A DNA stretch of 64,000 bases. It comes from Exobasidium rhododendri. Taxonomy: Eukaryota > Basidiomycota > Exobasidiomycetes > Exobasidiales > Exobasidiaceae. Below the pieces are notes generated by a model. The model did no database searches, had not been told where the DNA came from, and worked only from the letters and a program-made list of their open reading frames with translations. This document shows positions 43,563-53,860 of the stretch, piece after piece. Position numbers and translations under genes: made by a program. The stretch covers positions 1,302,001 through 1,366,000 of the forward strand of contig CP110630.1 of NCBI GenBank assembly GCA_026210745.1, given 5' to 3'. Every line of letters starts with the position of its first letter. Positions within the stretch are counted from its first letter, which is position 1.

Positions 43563-43592
43563 TCACGTGTATTTACTAGTGATCCGGCATGG
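43563..43592 (-). repeat. Right terminal inverted repeat
   Basis: Reverse complement of the left repeat with one mismatch, followed by TA at 43593-43594. It contains an ATG at 43589-43591 that is in frame with the downstream splicing-factor gene. Confidence 0.88.
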
Positions 43593-43702
43593 TACTCTCC
43601 ACCAAGCTTGGATGCTGCTCACTCTGGAGCCTTTACCTTGAGGGTGACTTGCGTCCAGGACTGACGCCTACTCCGGCATTCTGCTGGGACGACAACGTCA
43701 GC

Positions 43703-46183
43703 ATGAATGACACGGAGAGGGGTGATAGAGTGGGTCCCACCTTCATCAAGAAGAGAAGCAAGCTGCGTGGCATGGCTTCGGCTGCAACCGCCTCCCTACG
43801 AAATAGTGATCTGAGAAGCAATGAGCATGCTGTTACTGAAGATGAAGCAGGACCGAAAGACTTGGGGCAGCAGGAGATGGCAGAGGAGAGCATAGCGGTG
43901 AAAAGGACAGCTGGAATCGGCGCGAGAGGTAGGGGTGGTGTCAAAGACAATAAGCTCAAGAAGGACAGAAGTTCCGTATCGACTGCCTTGAGCTTTGGTG
44001 ATGATGGGGAAGAGCCGGCGTTTCAGCTGAAGAGGAGTGCTCTAGCACAGATGAGCAGGATCCCCATACCAGAGGCTCCGTCAGAACGACTACCCGAAAC
44101 ACTCGAACAAGCAAGCATAGCCGAGACATCAAACAGATACAATGCAAGTGCGTTAGCAGCTCTTAAAGCCTCTACTCCGGCACGAAGGCAAGCGGTAGAG
44201 GAAGATGGTGACCTCGACCTGGCCCATCGAGAGATGATCGATCCGACCACACAGATAGACGGAGATGGCAACAACCTCACACGTCTAAAATTTGGGGCTG
44301 ATTTCACTCACGATGGTATTCCCAATGAAGCGCTTGTGACTGCTGCAAAGGAACGAAGGAGGAGAGCGGCAGAAGAGCATCGAGACGTGAACCGCAGTGA
44401 CGATTTCATATCCTTGCGAGATACAAGGAAAGATCATAGCCCACATCCTGAGTCGAGACTGCAAAGAGAAGAGGATGATCTGGGGTCTGGAGAGGAGGAA
44501 TTTGCCGAATTCACAGGTGCGACGGAAAGGGTAGCACTTGGCAAAAAGGCTATCAATGAAGCCAAAAGGCGAGAGCGAGAGGAAATGAAGGAAGCAATGG
44601 ACTTGGATAATGACAGCGACGACAGCGGAAAGGAATGGGAAAGGGCACAGATGGGGAGGATGGAAGGAATGGGCTCGAGAAAGCAAATCGAGAAGAGAGA
44701 AAAGTCGCCCTTCCGACCTGCTCTCATTCCGATGACGGCACCTTTGCCGACCCTTACATCCACATCAGCTCGACTAATTCCACGGATTGCAGCACTCGAG
44801 TCATCCATCAAGAGCCATGGCCAGGTAATTGATGATGCAGGCAGACAACTGGCGCAGCTCGAAAATGACGAAAAGCGCAGCAAAGCAGAGCTTGTGCTTG
44901 CGGGAGAGAAGGAAGCCTGGTTTCGTGAATTGGAGGAATTTATCTCGAGCTTGTCAACTTTCTTAGAGGTGAAAGTGCCTCAGCTGGAGAAGATTGAGAA
45001 TGATTGGAGAAGGCTATTGGCGAAGAGAGCCATGCTGACAGGAGCAGCAAGGGCACACTCAATGACAGATGAGGCTTGCCTGTTTCACGGAGTCCCTGCT
45101 AGTAGTCTAGTACCTTCCTCCAACACGAAACCGGATGACATCGACTATGAGGGGGAAGACATCATACCACCAAATGATGAAGGTGGTCCGCTCAGTGTTG
45201 TCCGGGAGACCAGACGTCTAGCCGCTGGGCGAGACGTGGACAGCTTGACACCTGCCGATGAGTCTGCCTTGGAAGTCGCTCAAAAGGAAATACTTCGACG
45301 ATTAGGTCAAATGTTCGATGACGTCAAGGCCCCCGAATTCTTTGATCCAGCAGCTCGAGTGGACGCCAAATTGCATCCTTCGTCTCTGCTTGCTCGCTTT
45401 CATCAGTGGAGGACTCTGTATCCGAGTGAATATGCTAATGCTTGGGGCGGTCTGACCTTGGCTGATATTTGGGACTTTTGGGTCCGAAAAGAATTATGTT
45501 GCTGGGACCTACCAAAAGCGGGTCATCAAGCGTTGGACAGCTTCAAGTGGTACAAAAATCTTACTCACTACTCAGCCGTCGGATCCAGCAAGCCAAAAGG
45601 GGAGGGAGGATCAGGGACGACAGCGATAGAGAGCATCGGCGGGGATGACGAGGCAATATCGCACGTCGTTTGCAACACCTTGATTACGCAAATCATCGTC
45701 CTTTGCGAACAGCGCGTATTCGATCCCTGGAATGCAGTGGATGCAAAAAGCATGTCGGAAATACTGGAACAGATTGGCTACATCTTAGAGCGGGACCATC
45801 TGAGATATCGATCACTGGTCTCTTCCTTTTTGAACATCTTTGGGTCGCACATCACGCCGTTGGTAGACAGCATGACTTCTCCTCCCGTCGTTGCGCCTCC
45901 ACCCTTTGATCCCCGCAGCCCCATTGCTCTGCTGTCGTATCTCGATAGAGTCAAGACCCTCTTCTTTAACATGTTACTGCTCAATCGTTTTGTGCCACCG
46001 AGCGAAAAGCCTTTCTATCTCGACATGATCGATCGTCTAGTCGGTACACTGATCTGGAACTTGTTGAGTAAGGCAAAGGACACAGGAGGAAAGGAGATCG
46101 CTCGGTCGATTCTCACTCGATGCGCAAGGACGAACGTACTACAGGAGGACGTTCGAGCAAGACTGGCAGCAATGAGCCAGTGA
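43703..46183 (+). CDS. GCFC-domain spliceosomal protein (PAXBP1/GCFC1 type)
   Basis: A single exon of 826 codons from the ATG at 43703, within an open frame that starts at an ATG at 43589. From 43703 it reads MNDTERGDRVGPTFIKKRSK, typical of the short basic N-terminal motif of GCFC proteins. The middle is charged and disordered, with a coiled coil (LIPRIAALESSIKSHGQVID...). The C-terminal GCFC region has LLARFHQWRTLYPSEYANAW and WDFWVRKELCCWDL, matching the GC-rich sequence DNA-binding factor-like domain. Homologues (PAXBP1; yeast Ntr2 shares part) act in splicing and spliceosome disassembly. The upstream ATG at 43589 lies inside the transposon's right terminal repeat and would add 38 unrelated residues (MVLSTKLGCCSLWSLYLEGD...), so 43703 is preferred. 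Confidence 0.85.
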   Translation: MNDTERGDRVGPTFIKKRSKLRGMASAATASLRNSDLRSNEHAVTEDEAGPKDLGQQEMAEESIAVKRTAGIGARGRGGVKDNKLKKDRSSVSTALSFGDDGEEPAFQLKRSALAQMSRIPIPEAPSERLPETLEQASIAETSNRYNASALAALKASTPARRQAVEEDGDLDLAHREMIDPTTQIDGDGNNLTRLKFGADFTHDGIPNEALVTAAKERRRRAAEEHRDVNRSDDFISLRDTRKDHSPHPESRLQREEDDLGSGEEEFAEFTGATERVALGKKAINEAKRREREEMKEAMDLDNDSDDSGKEWERAQMGRMEGMGSRKQIEKREKSPFRPALIPMTAPLPTLTSTSARLIPRIAALESSIKSHGQVIDDAGRQLAQLENDEKRSKAELVLAGEKEAWFRELEEFISSLSTFLEVKVPQLEKIENDWRRLLAKRAMLTGAARAHSMTDEACLFHGVPASSLVPSSNTKPDDIDYEGEDIIPPNDEGGPLSVVRETRRLAAGRDVDSLTPADESALEVAQKEILRRLGQMFDDVKAPEFFDPAARVDAKLHPSSLLARFHQWRTLYPSEYANAWGGLTLADIWDFWVRKELCCWDLPKAGHQALDSFKWYKNLTHYSAVGSSKPKGEGGSGTTAIESIGGDDEAISHVVCNTLITQIIVLCEQRVFDPWNAVDAKSMSEILEQIGYILERDHLRYRSLVSSFLNIFGSHITPLVDSMTSPPVVAPPPFDPRSPIALLSYLDRVKTLFFNMLLLNRFVPPSEKPFYLDMIDRLVGTLIWNLLSKAKDTGGKEIARSILTRCARTNVLQEDVRARLAAMSQ

Positions 46184-46418
46184 CAATTTAGACTCCCCCA
46201 CGATTCATCTGTACTATTCACATACCTAATCCTTACGAATGAATGAAAATGACGCTTTTTCCTTCACCTCTTCCCGCTTCTCAGTCACCCTCGGGGCAAT
46301 ATTGTCTTGCCTGTGCAAGTTTAAGGGGGGGACTTAATTTGGATGATAAGAGGGTAGCAGTAGGTGCTCGATCTAGGTACAGGCGTTTAAGGAAGAAAAA
46401 GATGAAGTAGAAAAGGTC

Positions 46419-47389
46419 CTAGTGATGCATGAAGTCGATGCTGAGATCTGTACACACAAAGTCAACATCATCTTGCGTCTTACCACTGACGTGCACGTTG
46501 AATTTGGCCGGTGGAATTTCTTTTGGTAGAGTGACTGTTTGGGTCAGTGAATATTCACCAGGTTCGAGGGGACATCTCAGTTCTGCATCGTTTTCTTCTG
46601 CCAGCTGACAAATGTCGAAGCGTCTTGAAAGGAGTCTAATGAATCCCAGCTTGACTACCACATCAGCGTAAGTTCCCTCCTATATGGCGAACGACAAGAC
46701 AATGGCAAAGAGGAAGAGGGACGTAGAGATGAGCAAACCCCATTCGTCACAATGATACGTTTACACTTAGCATGGATACTCACACGAATGGGCGAGGTCA
46801 CGATTCCCTTTGCGCTGACAGTGAGGTTCTGTCCGGCAACAGGAGGGTCGGGGTCGACATCAAGCTCCCTGAGCACAGCTGCCTCTTCCCCGCTACCACA
46901 ATTCTTCCAAACCCATCCGCTGCCGGGTGGGTTGAATTTTGACATTAGTGAGTTGAATAAATTCTTCCTCCCTTTGGAGACAGGCTTCGATTCTGCGACT
47001 TTAGCAGCGATAGGCTGAATAGTGACGAGGGAATCTTCCAGTGCTGCTTCCCACATCAATTTTACTTTTGCCATCTCGTCATCTAGATCGACGGTCTCTA
47101 TGTAGCTCTCCGCATGCTCGGCCAAGTCATTGCTGTTCTTTTGGCGGACAATTTCGTCACCTTCGTGGATGTCAATGCCCCAAGCACTTAGATCCTGGTT
47201 TTTGGCTTTGGCCTCGGCTATCATAGAGTCGACTAAGTCACCTTGTCGATGGCTCGGGTTCAGTCGAGTGGCGTCTTCAACATCAGCAAGAACGATCTGT
47301 TGTGTGTTGGAGACCGGCGTAGAGGTAGCCATGCTGGGCAGCAGAGGCGCAGCAAGGAGTAAGCTCAAAAGGAGTGGATTGGCCTTCAT
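46419..47389 (-). CDS. ML-domain lipid-binding protein (NPC2 / PG-PI transfer protein type) with long N-terminal extension
   Basis: Two exons on the minus strand, 47389-46784 and 46679-46419, give 288 residues. A signal peptide opens the protein (LLLSLLLAAPLLPSMATSTP). The ML domain occupies about residues 155-288: GSGWVWKNCGSGEEAAVLRE, NLTVSAKGIVTSPIREGTYA, VVKLGFIRLLSRRFDICQLA, PLEPGEYSLTQTVTLPKEIP, KFNVHVSGKTQDDVDFVCTD. Conserved cysteines are present. Fungal phosphatidylglycerol/phosphatidylinositol transfer proteins of this type are usually about 170-180 residues. Here an extra acidic segment of about 130 residues (DLVDSMIAEAKAKNQDLSAW...) lies between the signal peptide and the ML domain. 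It is likely vacuolar or secreted and moves sterols or lipids. Confidence 0.85.
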
Positions 47390-47681
47390 CGTTATCGATA
47401 TTCACTAGAGTGAGGAAGGCGGGTTAGGGTGAAGGGAGACTATTGTGACGATCCTGGATCACATCTATCCAAATTCAAATCCACAGAAAACACACTGCAT
47501 CTAAAAGCGGCATACAATAGGACCTCACGCGATTACGTCAGTAGTGGTACTGCTCGCTCGATCGCCTCTTGCTTTTAGTAGAGGAGAAATGTATTTAAAA
47601 TGCGGGAGTGATTTACAGGGGTATTCTTGTATGCTCTTGGTTGTTGTACAGTTTGATGTACCAGGTGGGGAAAGATGGGAA

Positions 47682-50042
47682 CTACTCTCGACCGCTGTCG
47701 AGCTGGCTTTGGGAAGACCATTGCCGTATCAGGCTAGATCTTCGGGGCGTCGAAAAGGAGGAATCGGTGGAAGTACGCTGTGGCTGTTGTTCCTTCTTCT
47801 TGCCATTAGGATCTTGATCAAATTCAAACACAGCATGTATCGGTCGAGCCAATGAAGAAGTGCCAGGTATTGCGTCTACAAAGGCGTCGTCATCGCCCGT
47901 CCTCTGCGGACTCACAGGTTGATTGCGTCGTCGAGCTGTCGAGGAAGCACGACTGGGCGATCGAAGCGTATTGAAGTCGCCGTACTTGCCAAGATTGCCG
48001 CTACAATCACCACCGCCACCAGTCGAGCTGCCGCTTCTGTTCCTTGAGGTGAAGAAGCCGTTGGTGGGAGTGACGGGTCGCCTGGCTGAAGGAGGGGAGG
48101 CCGGCCGATTTCGAGCAGATGTAGTCGAGATAGGCCCAATTGATTGAGGTCGCAAAGCAAGAGAAGCATGCCATTGCTCCAGCAAAGCACGATCTTCGTC
48201 TTGATCAAGATAAGTTGCGGTCTCACTCAAAGAAGGAGCAAGCTGCTTGCTCTTCATGGATTGCAAAGACGCTGGCTTGCCATCAGTGAAGGCAGCAGAG
48301 AGAGGTACACTGCTCGCTGATACTGGACTAGGTGGCGGTATCGGCAATTGTCGTGCTTGACCAGGCTCTTTGTGCTCGTGCCATGGAGAGGGAGAGGAAG
48401 CAAGATCATCGACAACATCATCCCTGTTTGACATCGACGGGTCACCATTTGTAGCACGATCCTCAAACCATCTTTCTCCATTGGGATCAGAGTTGATCAC
48501 ACCGCTTCTAAAGATGTTTGCGTTGTCATCCTCTCCACTTCCAGCCACGCCAACCGGCCGTCGATCGATTCTGCCACTCTCTACATGTCCGAGCTGCCTA
48601 TCGATTTGCATCTGATTTGCTCGCTTGTACCTCTTTGCCTCTTTCCAATCCTCGCTTGGACCGTTGTACGTCAAATAGACGTTTTCAAGATTGCCTTGGG
48701 CTCCCCCCGGTGTCTCCGTGACGATTCTCAGCTTCTCCGTACTATCAGGTACTCGGGCGCCAAAGACAACTCTTATATTTTTGTGAAGATAAATCAACGT
48801 CTTTTGCTTTCTGGTCTTTTGAGAAGGATCTTCGCTTCTTCCTCCGTAGTGGAGACGATCTAGTCCTCGTGTCGTGAAGCCCGGCTCAGATGGACGAGAC
48901 CGGGAAGATCTTGTAGAGGAAAGAGAGCAGAATTGCAAGTGAACTGCATACTTTAGTGTATCACGTCCTACGCTGCGACGGCCTTGAAAGCCTGGCGAGG
49001 GAGACGTAGTGACAGATTCAGTGCCGGGACAGATGACGTGACTCTTCTGTCTGATGAAAGTCTTTGTTCCAACAGGCATGTCGGTAAAATCGTAAGGAAC
49101 AAGGAAGAGCTTTACCGCTGTCAGGTGTGGATTTTTGATGACAAGTTGAATTTGTCCCTTGGGTGGAATCTGATAGCCAGGAAAAGACAAGGCTTCTAGT
49201 GTGTTGCAATCCTTAATCGACACTGATTGCGACAGGCCATCTATATCAGATCCTAAGCCCGCAATATGCCGGGGAATTGCGAGACCGTCCATTCGGCTGG
49301 TGAGTAGTGCGTCAAGGTAGTGTCCCTCAACATCAATTGTGCCGACGTAGGGAGTACCCAGCGATGCGCTTCCATCCTTTTCTGACTCGCCTTGCAAATT
49401 ATAAAAGTGAGCAGGGAAAGTGAAGTTCACATGGGGTGGGCACCTCAGCGATGCTTTGCACTTTCCAAGACCTAACACACCCAATTCGGCATCAAAGATG
49501 AGAGGCTTTGATGGTAGGCTCGACATTCGCCCACTCAGTAGGGACTCTTCGTACGATCCTACAAAGCTACCAAAATTAGGGCCAGGACTATGGCTTTGCT
49601 CAGAAAACCGTCTACGTGACGCTGACGAGGAATTGGATCGCTGTTTTGGTGATCTTTGAAAGAAGGTGTGAGGCGACGTAGACGAAGGTGTCGAGAGTGT
49701 CGAGAGTGTATCAACAGTTTGGTTGAGAGGTGGTGTTCGAGGAGGTGAAGTAGAGATCGCACTGGAGGACAGAGGTGGAAACTGAAGATGCTTTGCAGTC
49801 CGCAAAAGTGTTGCTGGTGTGGGCACGCCCTCGGAAGCTCTTCGAGAAGCGGCGATAAATCGACTTTTGCTTAGATTTGAAGGTCCCGCTGTTGCTCTTC
49901 TTTCCTGGAAGGAGGAGGATGGTGACAGGGGAGGAAATCTGCCACTGCTGTCATCGTTTCCAAGGACCCTGTGCTCGTCCTGCAGAGCTGATCTACTGAG
50001 CGGGCTGCTCGGGAAAGCGCCTATCTCGAAGCGACAACTCAT
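47682..50042 (-). CDS. Atos/FAM214-like conserved domain protein
   Basis: A single exon of 786 residues on the minus strand. Residues about 158-216 (GSFVGSYEESLLSGRMSSLP, then KPLIFDAELGVLGLGKCKAS) match the DUF4210/Atos conserved domain; residues about 289-334 (YQIPPKGQIQLVIKNPHLTA, then VKLFLVPYDFTDMPVGTKTF, IRQKS) match the second conserved block, called chromosome-segregation-during-meiosis in older domain sets. Atos proteins are transcriptional co-regulators in animals; fungal homologues have been linked to meiosis and gene regulation. The N-terminal 155 residues and the C-terminal 350 are Ser/Pro/Arg-rich and disordered. The start is at 50042 (MSCRFEIGAFP). No intron is needed. Confidence 0.85.
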   Translation of the reverse strand: MSCRFEIGAFPSSPLSRSALQDEHRVLGNDDSSGRFPPLSPSSSFQERRATAGPSNLSKSRFIAASRRASEGVPTPATLLRTAKHLQFPPLSSSAISTSPPRTPPLNQTVDTLSTLSTPSSTSPHTFFQRSPKQRSNSSSASRRRFSEQSHSPGPNFGSFVGSYEESLLSGRMSSLPSKPLIFDAELGVLGLGKCKASLRCPPHVNFTFPAHFYNLQGESEKDGSASLGTPYVGTIDVEGHYLDALLTSRMDGLAIPRHIAGLGSDIDGLSQSVSIKDCNTLEALSFPGYQIPPKGQIQLVIKNPHLTAVKLFLVPYDFTDMPVGTKTFIRQKSHVICPGTESVTTSPSPGFQGRRSVGRDTLKYAVHLQFCSLSSTRSSRSRPSEPGFTTRGLDRLHYGGRSEDPSQKTRKQKTLIYLHKNIRVVFGARVPDSTEKLRIVTETPGGAQGNLENVYLTYNGPSEDWKEAKRYKRANQMQIDRQLGHVESGRIDRRPVGVAGSGEDDNANIFRSGVINSDPNGERWFEDRATNGDPSMSNRDDVVDDLASSPSPWHEHKEPGQARQLPIPPPSPVSASSVPLSAAFTDGKPASLQSMKSKQLAPSLSETATYLDQDEDRALLEQWHASLALRPQSIGPISTTSARNRPASPPSARRPVTPTNGFFTSRNRSGSSTGGGGDCSGNLGKYGDFNTLRSPSRASSTARRRNQPVSPQRTGDDDAFVDAIPGTSSLARPIHAVFEFDQDPNGKKKEQQPQRTSTDSSFSTPRRSSLIRQWSSQSQLDSGRE

Positions 50043-50557
50043 CAGCAGTTGAATGAATGCTATCTTCTCTTACTACTCACCATTGAAAGTCATCGTCCCT
50101 ACACCTTTTCCTCGTTTGGAGAGAGGACTGTGCTATGAAGTGATGAAGATCATGAGCGTGTCTTTGGCTATGAGAAGCTGGTCGACATTGCGGTGGAGAG
50201 TGTCCACTACCTCAGAGCGTACGGAAGGGCCAAGGGCAGTCAGATGCGAAATAGCGTTTCCCCCCTAGCCCGCGAGAGGGCAAGTCAGACCCTTGTCTCA
50301 CCGGGCACGGTATTTCTGAGTCCTGGGCGCGTGGGCGTCGAGTCACGCTAACCCTATGTTCACCTTTATGGAGACAAGCTCGGTGCGAAAGAAGGTAGAA
50401 TACGGTGGACACGATTCGCAAACAAAAATAGCTCGCAAGGGAAACCATTTACTACTCTATACAAGTGGGCGATACAAGGTGAAACTCTATATGTGCAGAT
50501 ACAAGAGGAAACTTTTGGAGCAAAGCAAAGGAGAAGCCGGGAATCTAGAGAAGATAT
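50043..50557. other. Intergenic region upstream of the Atos gene
   Basis: About 515 bp. Two minus-strand genes flank it: the Atos gene reads away and the permease ends towards it. The + strand frames 50053-50268 and 50356-50631 are short and composition-poor and are rejected. Confidence 0.4.
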
Positions 50558-52467
50558 CTATTCGGATCCCTTCGTGCTGTAGGCCGTGTTGGGGCGATCC
50601 ACTCCGCTTTCTTCATGTTCTACCGCAGTAGCAGTGTGGCCGATGTGTTCAAAGTCCTCTGCCTCGTATGGTAAGATAGCATTAGCAATGATGCCGACGA
50701 TTGCGGAGATCAGGAAAGGTGTTTCGATGATGATCTGAACAGATTGATAAAATCCTTCCAGTGCTCGATTTCCGGTAGTGGGTAGAAAGTAAGCAGCCCA
50801 GTCGTCTACCAAAAGATTACCCAGACCGAGTGAGAGGGACAGACCGAGAATAAAACGGTTCCTCCGACTGAAGTTGACTTTAGATAAGATTGACAAACCT
50901 GCTACGGCGACAGTTGCAAATAAGAAGGTGGTGACACCCCCCAAGATGGAAGAAGGAATGGCCAGAATAGCTCCACTGATCTTTCCAAGGATGCCGAACA
51001 AGAACAAGAATCCACAACACCAGTAGCCTGCTTGACGATTGGCCACTCTTGTGATGGAAACTACACCGTTGTTTTGGGCAAACACACTCAACGGCGTGGT
51101 AGTGAAAAGAGAACTAAAGACGCCAGACAGTCCGTCCGACAAGATTCCACCTTTGATACGGCGATCGAAGTTTGGTCCTTCGACTTCCAGCTGACTGACT
51201 TCGGACGTGGCAGTGATATCTCCGATAGCTTCCGACATAAGACTGCAGTATACTGCCAAAAGAGGCAGTACGGCAGGTCCGTATACTTTGAGAGGGAAGG
51301 TGGTAGTCCAGAGGAACGTAATGGCAGGAGCAGTATCAATCGAAGATCGACTGGTGTAATGCAGTGGGATGCCGAGCACGAGAGTCGGGAAGATGAGGCC
51401 AATGACAATGGAAGCGGATCTCATGGCTGGGCTTCCGAATATTTCCACCACAACGATGGTCAAGAAGCTGAACAGTCCTAGACCAAGGTATTCTCGAGAT
51501 CCCCATAACAGAGCGTGGGGACTATCGATAGTAGGGCAAAGAGCAAACAGGCCAGTGGCAGGTCTTGCGTAACAATCGCCCGAACCACCGCCCCAATTCT
51601 TGAAACCACTCGAAGACACCAAACTTGCGCCAATCAGAAAGACGACTGGACCAGTGATGATCGGAGGAAACATTCTTCGAAGGACTCGAGCAGGCAAGAA
51701 GCTGAGGAATATTTCTAGTAGGGCGCAAACAGCAGCAGTGCCCAGGACAGCACCGTAACCTTCTGGACAAGAGGCTCTTGTCACTGTTCCATCTGCCAGT
51801 GTAGTCATTTGACAAGTTCCGTCGGCATAAAGAGCGGTCGAGATGGCGGTGACGGTCGACAGGGTGGCAAAGGAAGTTCCTACAACGGAGAGAATTCCCG
51901 TTCCAATTTGCAGTCGACCAAAGTATGGCAATGGAAGAGGGATCGCGCTCATCTGAATTGCGCTCATGATGCCACAGGTGATCAACGAAGCAGAAATCAA
52001 GTATGATTGTGTAGCACCATCGAGACCAAATTCACTGGCAATGATGATAGGCGGTGTGACTTGAGGAGATATAGAGAAAGGATACGTGTGTGAGTCTTCC
52101 TTGTTCCCTCCTTTCGTCGTTCAAAACCAAGCGACAACTCACTCAATCCAGCAAGCATGGCCAAGCAGTGTTGCAGGCCGCACGAAGCTGCCAATAGAAC
52201 GGGCAAGTTGTCGTTGAGTGCATAAAAGGGAGCACTGACATTTGCCTTCTTTCCACTTCTACTGTAAGGCCATAGTCTTGGCATACACAATTCACCCCAG
52301 TCGTAGTTACCGAGCAGGCCTTCCTTGGTCGTGTACTTGTGCTTCATTCGCTGGGCAAAGTTGCCTCTGTATTCTTGGCGGTTGTCAGACGTATCCAAGT
52401 CATACTCCTGCACCTCCGGCTTGGGCACAGGCGAGGGTTGTTTGGTCACTGCTCTTACCTCCGACAT
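50558..52467 (-). CDS. Xanthine/uric acid permease (NCS2 / NAT family, UapA-UapC type)
   Basis: Two exons on the minus strand, 52467-52143 and 52059-50558, give 608 residues. About 12-14 hydrophobic segments follow a polar N-terminus (residues 1-80). The NCS2 signature is in TMS10: FAQNNGVVSITRVANRQAGY contains Q-N-x-G-x4-T-R, the pattern of fungal UapA/UapC. The TMS1 QH motif is present (SCGLQHCLAMLAGL). PYFGRLQIGTGILSVVGTSF and the late region FLISAIVGIIANAILPYEAE match the family. It imports xanthine and uric acid with H+ at the plasma membrane for use as nitrogen source. The upstream region carries GATA-type elements, consistent with nitrogen control. Confidence 0.9.
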
Positions 52468-53860
52468 GGCTGTGGAGTGGTGAGTGAAAGAAGCGGGGGG
52501 GAAGAGAGAGAGAGAGAAGGGGGAGGAAGGAAAGGTGGCAAAGACGAAGGGTCGATGTTTGAGGGTATGAAATGTCAACTACCTTGACCTGAACCTCGAC
52601 CTTTTTAATCTTTTCCTTCCTTCCTCCTTTATCTCACTTATCTTAGCCTGGTCAAGGTCGTTTGACCTTGCAACTACCAACACTTGAGATATGCTTTCCG
52701 TTCTAGTCGAATTCCCATCGACACTAGTGTTCTCCCCCTCGAAAGTAGAGGACCTTCAGCCCGGGACCAGCGCTTTCCGCCCTGGCAGCTAAGCTTTCTT
52801 CCGGGAGCCTAGCCACTATTTCGACTGACAGATATGATTCAATACTGTTAGACTGGGTTCAGTACCCACACTATTACATTACACTATCTATGCACTGATG
52901 CAGTCTTTATAATGTATAGTACAGTGACAACACGGGAAGGGGAAAGGGGGGGAGGGGGGAAGATACTACTGCGAATATGAATTCGCGCCTGTATTCTACA
53001 CACGAACAAGAAATCCAACAAAAGCTCATTAGCTGGTGCAAGATAAGACAGAACTTCTTATCTCGCCCGGCACATCGCCGTCGCGGTTTGGCGCTTATAT
53101 GTATATATTCTACTTCTCATTTCCTTCCCTTTGCCTTTTCCTCTGGCTTTGGTCGCCTAAGGCTGGTGTCAGTCGCCTAGTAGTCCTCCTGACCATTGTG
53201 CACTTGAGATGCTATGAGGAGCTAAGAAGACCTTAGCCTGAAAACCTAGTCTGACTGCTTCACTGGGGATGCTATCGTTCGTAGTGGGGGAATGGGGTTC
53301 AAAGGACGTCATAGATTACAAGACCATGATCTTGCTCCTGATTGGGCCTCATTTCAATCAGTCAAGATGAAGATCGAGAAGAGGATAGGGGACGGCGCTT
53401 AAGTAATCTAAAATTCCTCTCTCGAAAAAATGCCATACGCGAGAGGGCAGAAAGATGTCTTGCATGGACACGTGTGCTCGCCCTCGTTAGCGGGCTTCCT
53501 CCCATCGGAGATTCGAATGCCTTCATGATCAGTGACAGAGTAGCTTCTTCCGAAGGTAGCAGCAACTGTCCCAAGATCACACACCTACCGACTACACTAA
53601 ACCGCCTACAAAGACCCTATACAGAGTGTGAGTATGATGCTAAGGAGGTAGAGCGTGTTGAGGGTCAGACGTGAAGGCGGTACGTTCGCAAGGACAATAT
53701 TACTAGACGGTAATCTTGACGCGGATGTAAAGTAATAGATATAGGAGGCCTACCTGATCACGATCTCTTTGATCTCCTCGAAGCTGGCCACACTTTCATG
53801 CACGAATACTAACCCCACTATCATCTTCTGCCCACCCGGAAACTTTCCTCCTGTAGAGCC
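52468..53860. promoter_or_regulatory. 1.4-kb divergent region between permease and VTC1, with GATA-type sites
   Basis: No gene is seen in this interval on either strand. Visible elements: CTTATC at 52637-52642 (GATAAG on the permease strand) near the permease start; a 7-bp inverted repeat CAAGGTC-N4-GACCTTG at 52653-52670; and an inverted pair AGATAAG / CTTATCT at 53041-53047 and 53057-53063, spaced by 9 nt. HGATAR sites are bound by nitrogen or iron GATA factors in fungi. The assignment to the permease is inference from position. Confidence 0.5.
53041..53063. promoter_or_regulatory. Inverted pair of GATA elements
   Basis: AGATAAG and its exact inverse CTTATCT face each other with a 9-nt spacer. 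The arrangement fits closely spaced GATA sites that bind GATA factors cooperatively. It lies about 570 bp from the permease ATG and about 800 bp from VTC1. Confidence 0.5.

Larger units (their letters stand above)
42168..43592. mobile_element. 1.4-kb AT-rich DNA transposon with 30-bp terminal inverted repeats and flanking TA
   Basis: The two ends, 42168-42197 and 43563-43592, are inverted repeats matching at 29 of 30 positions (T against G near the middle), both beginning CCATGCCGGATCACTA read inward and ending CACGTGA. Both ends are flanked by TA (42166-42167 and 43593-43594), the target-site duplication of Tc1/mariner-type elements. The interior is much richer in A+T than its neighbours and has no frame with a transposase-like protein (longest about 75 residues, low complexity). 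This is best read as a non-autonomous, MITE-like or internally deleted element. The near-identical ends argue that it inserted recently. Confidence 0.85.

Noticed and set aside
50053-50268. 71-codon + frame between the Atos gene and the permease
   Set aside because: No protein-like features; lies in the promoter of the minus-strand gene.
53342-53674. 110-codon + frame in the permease/VTC1 spacer
   Set aside because: Low-complexity and not similar to any recognised family; likely random open frame.
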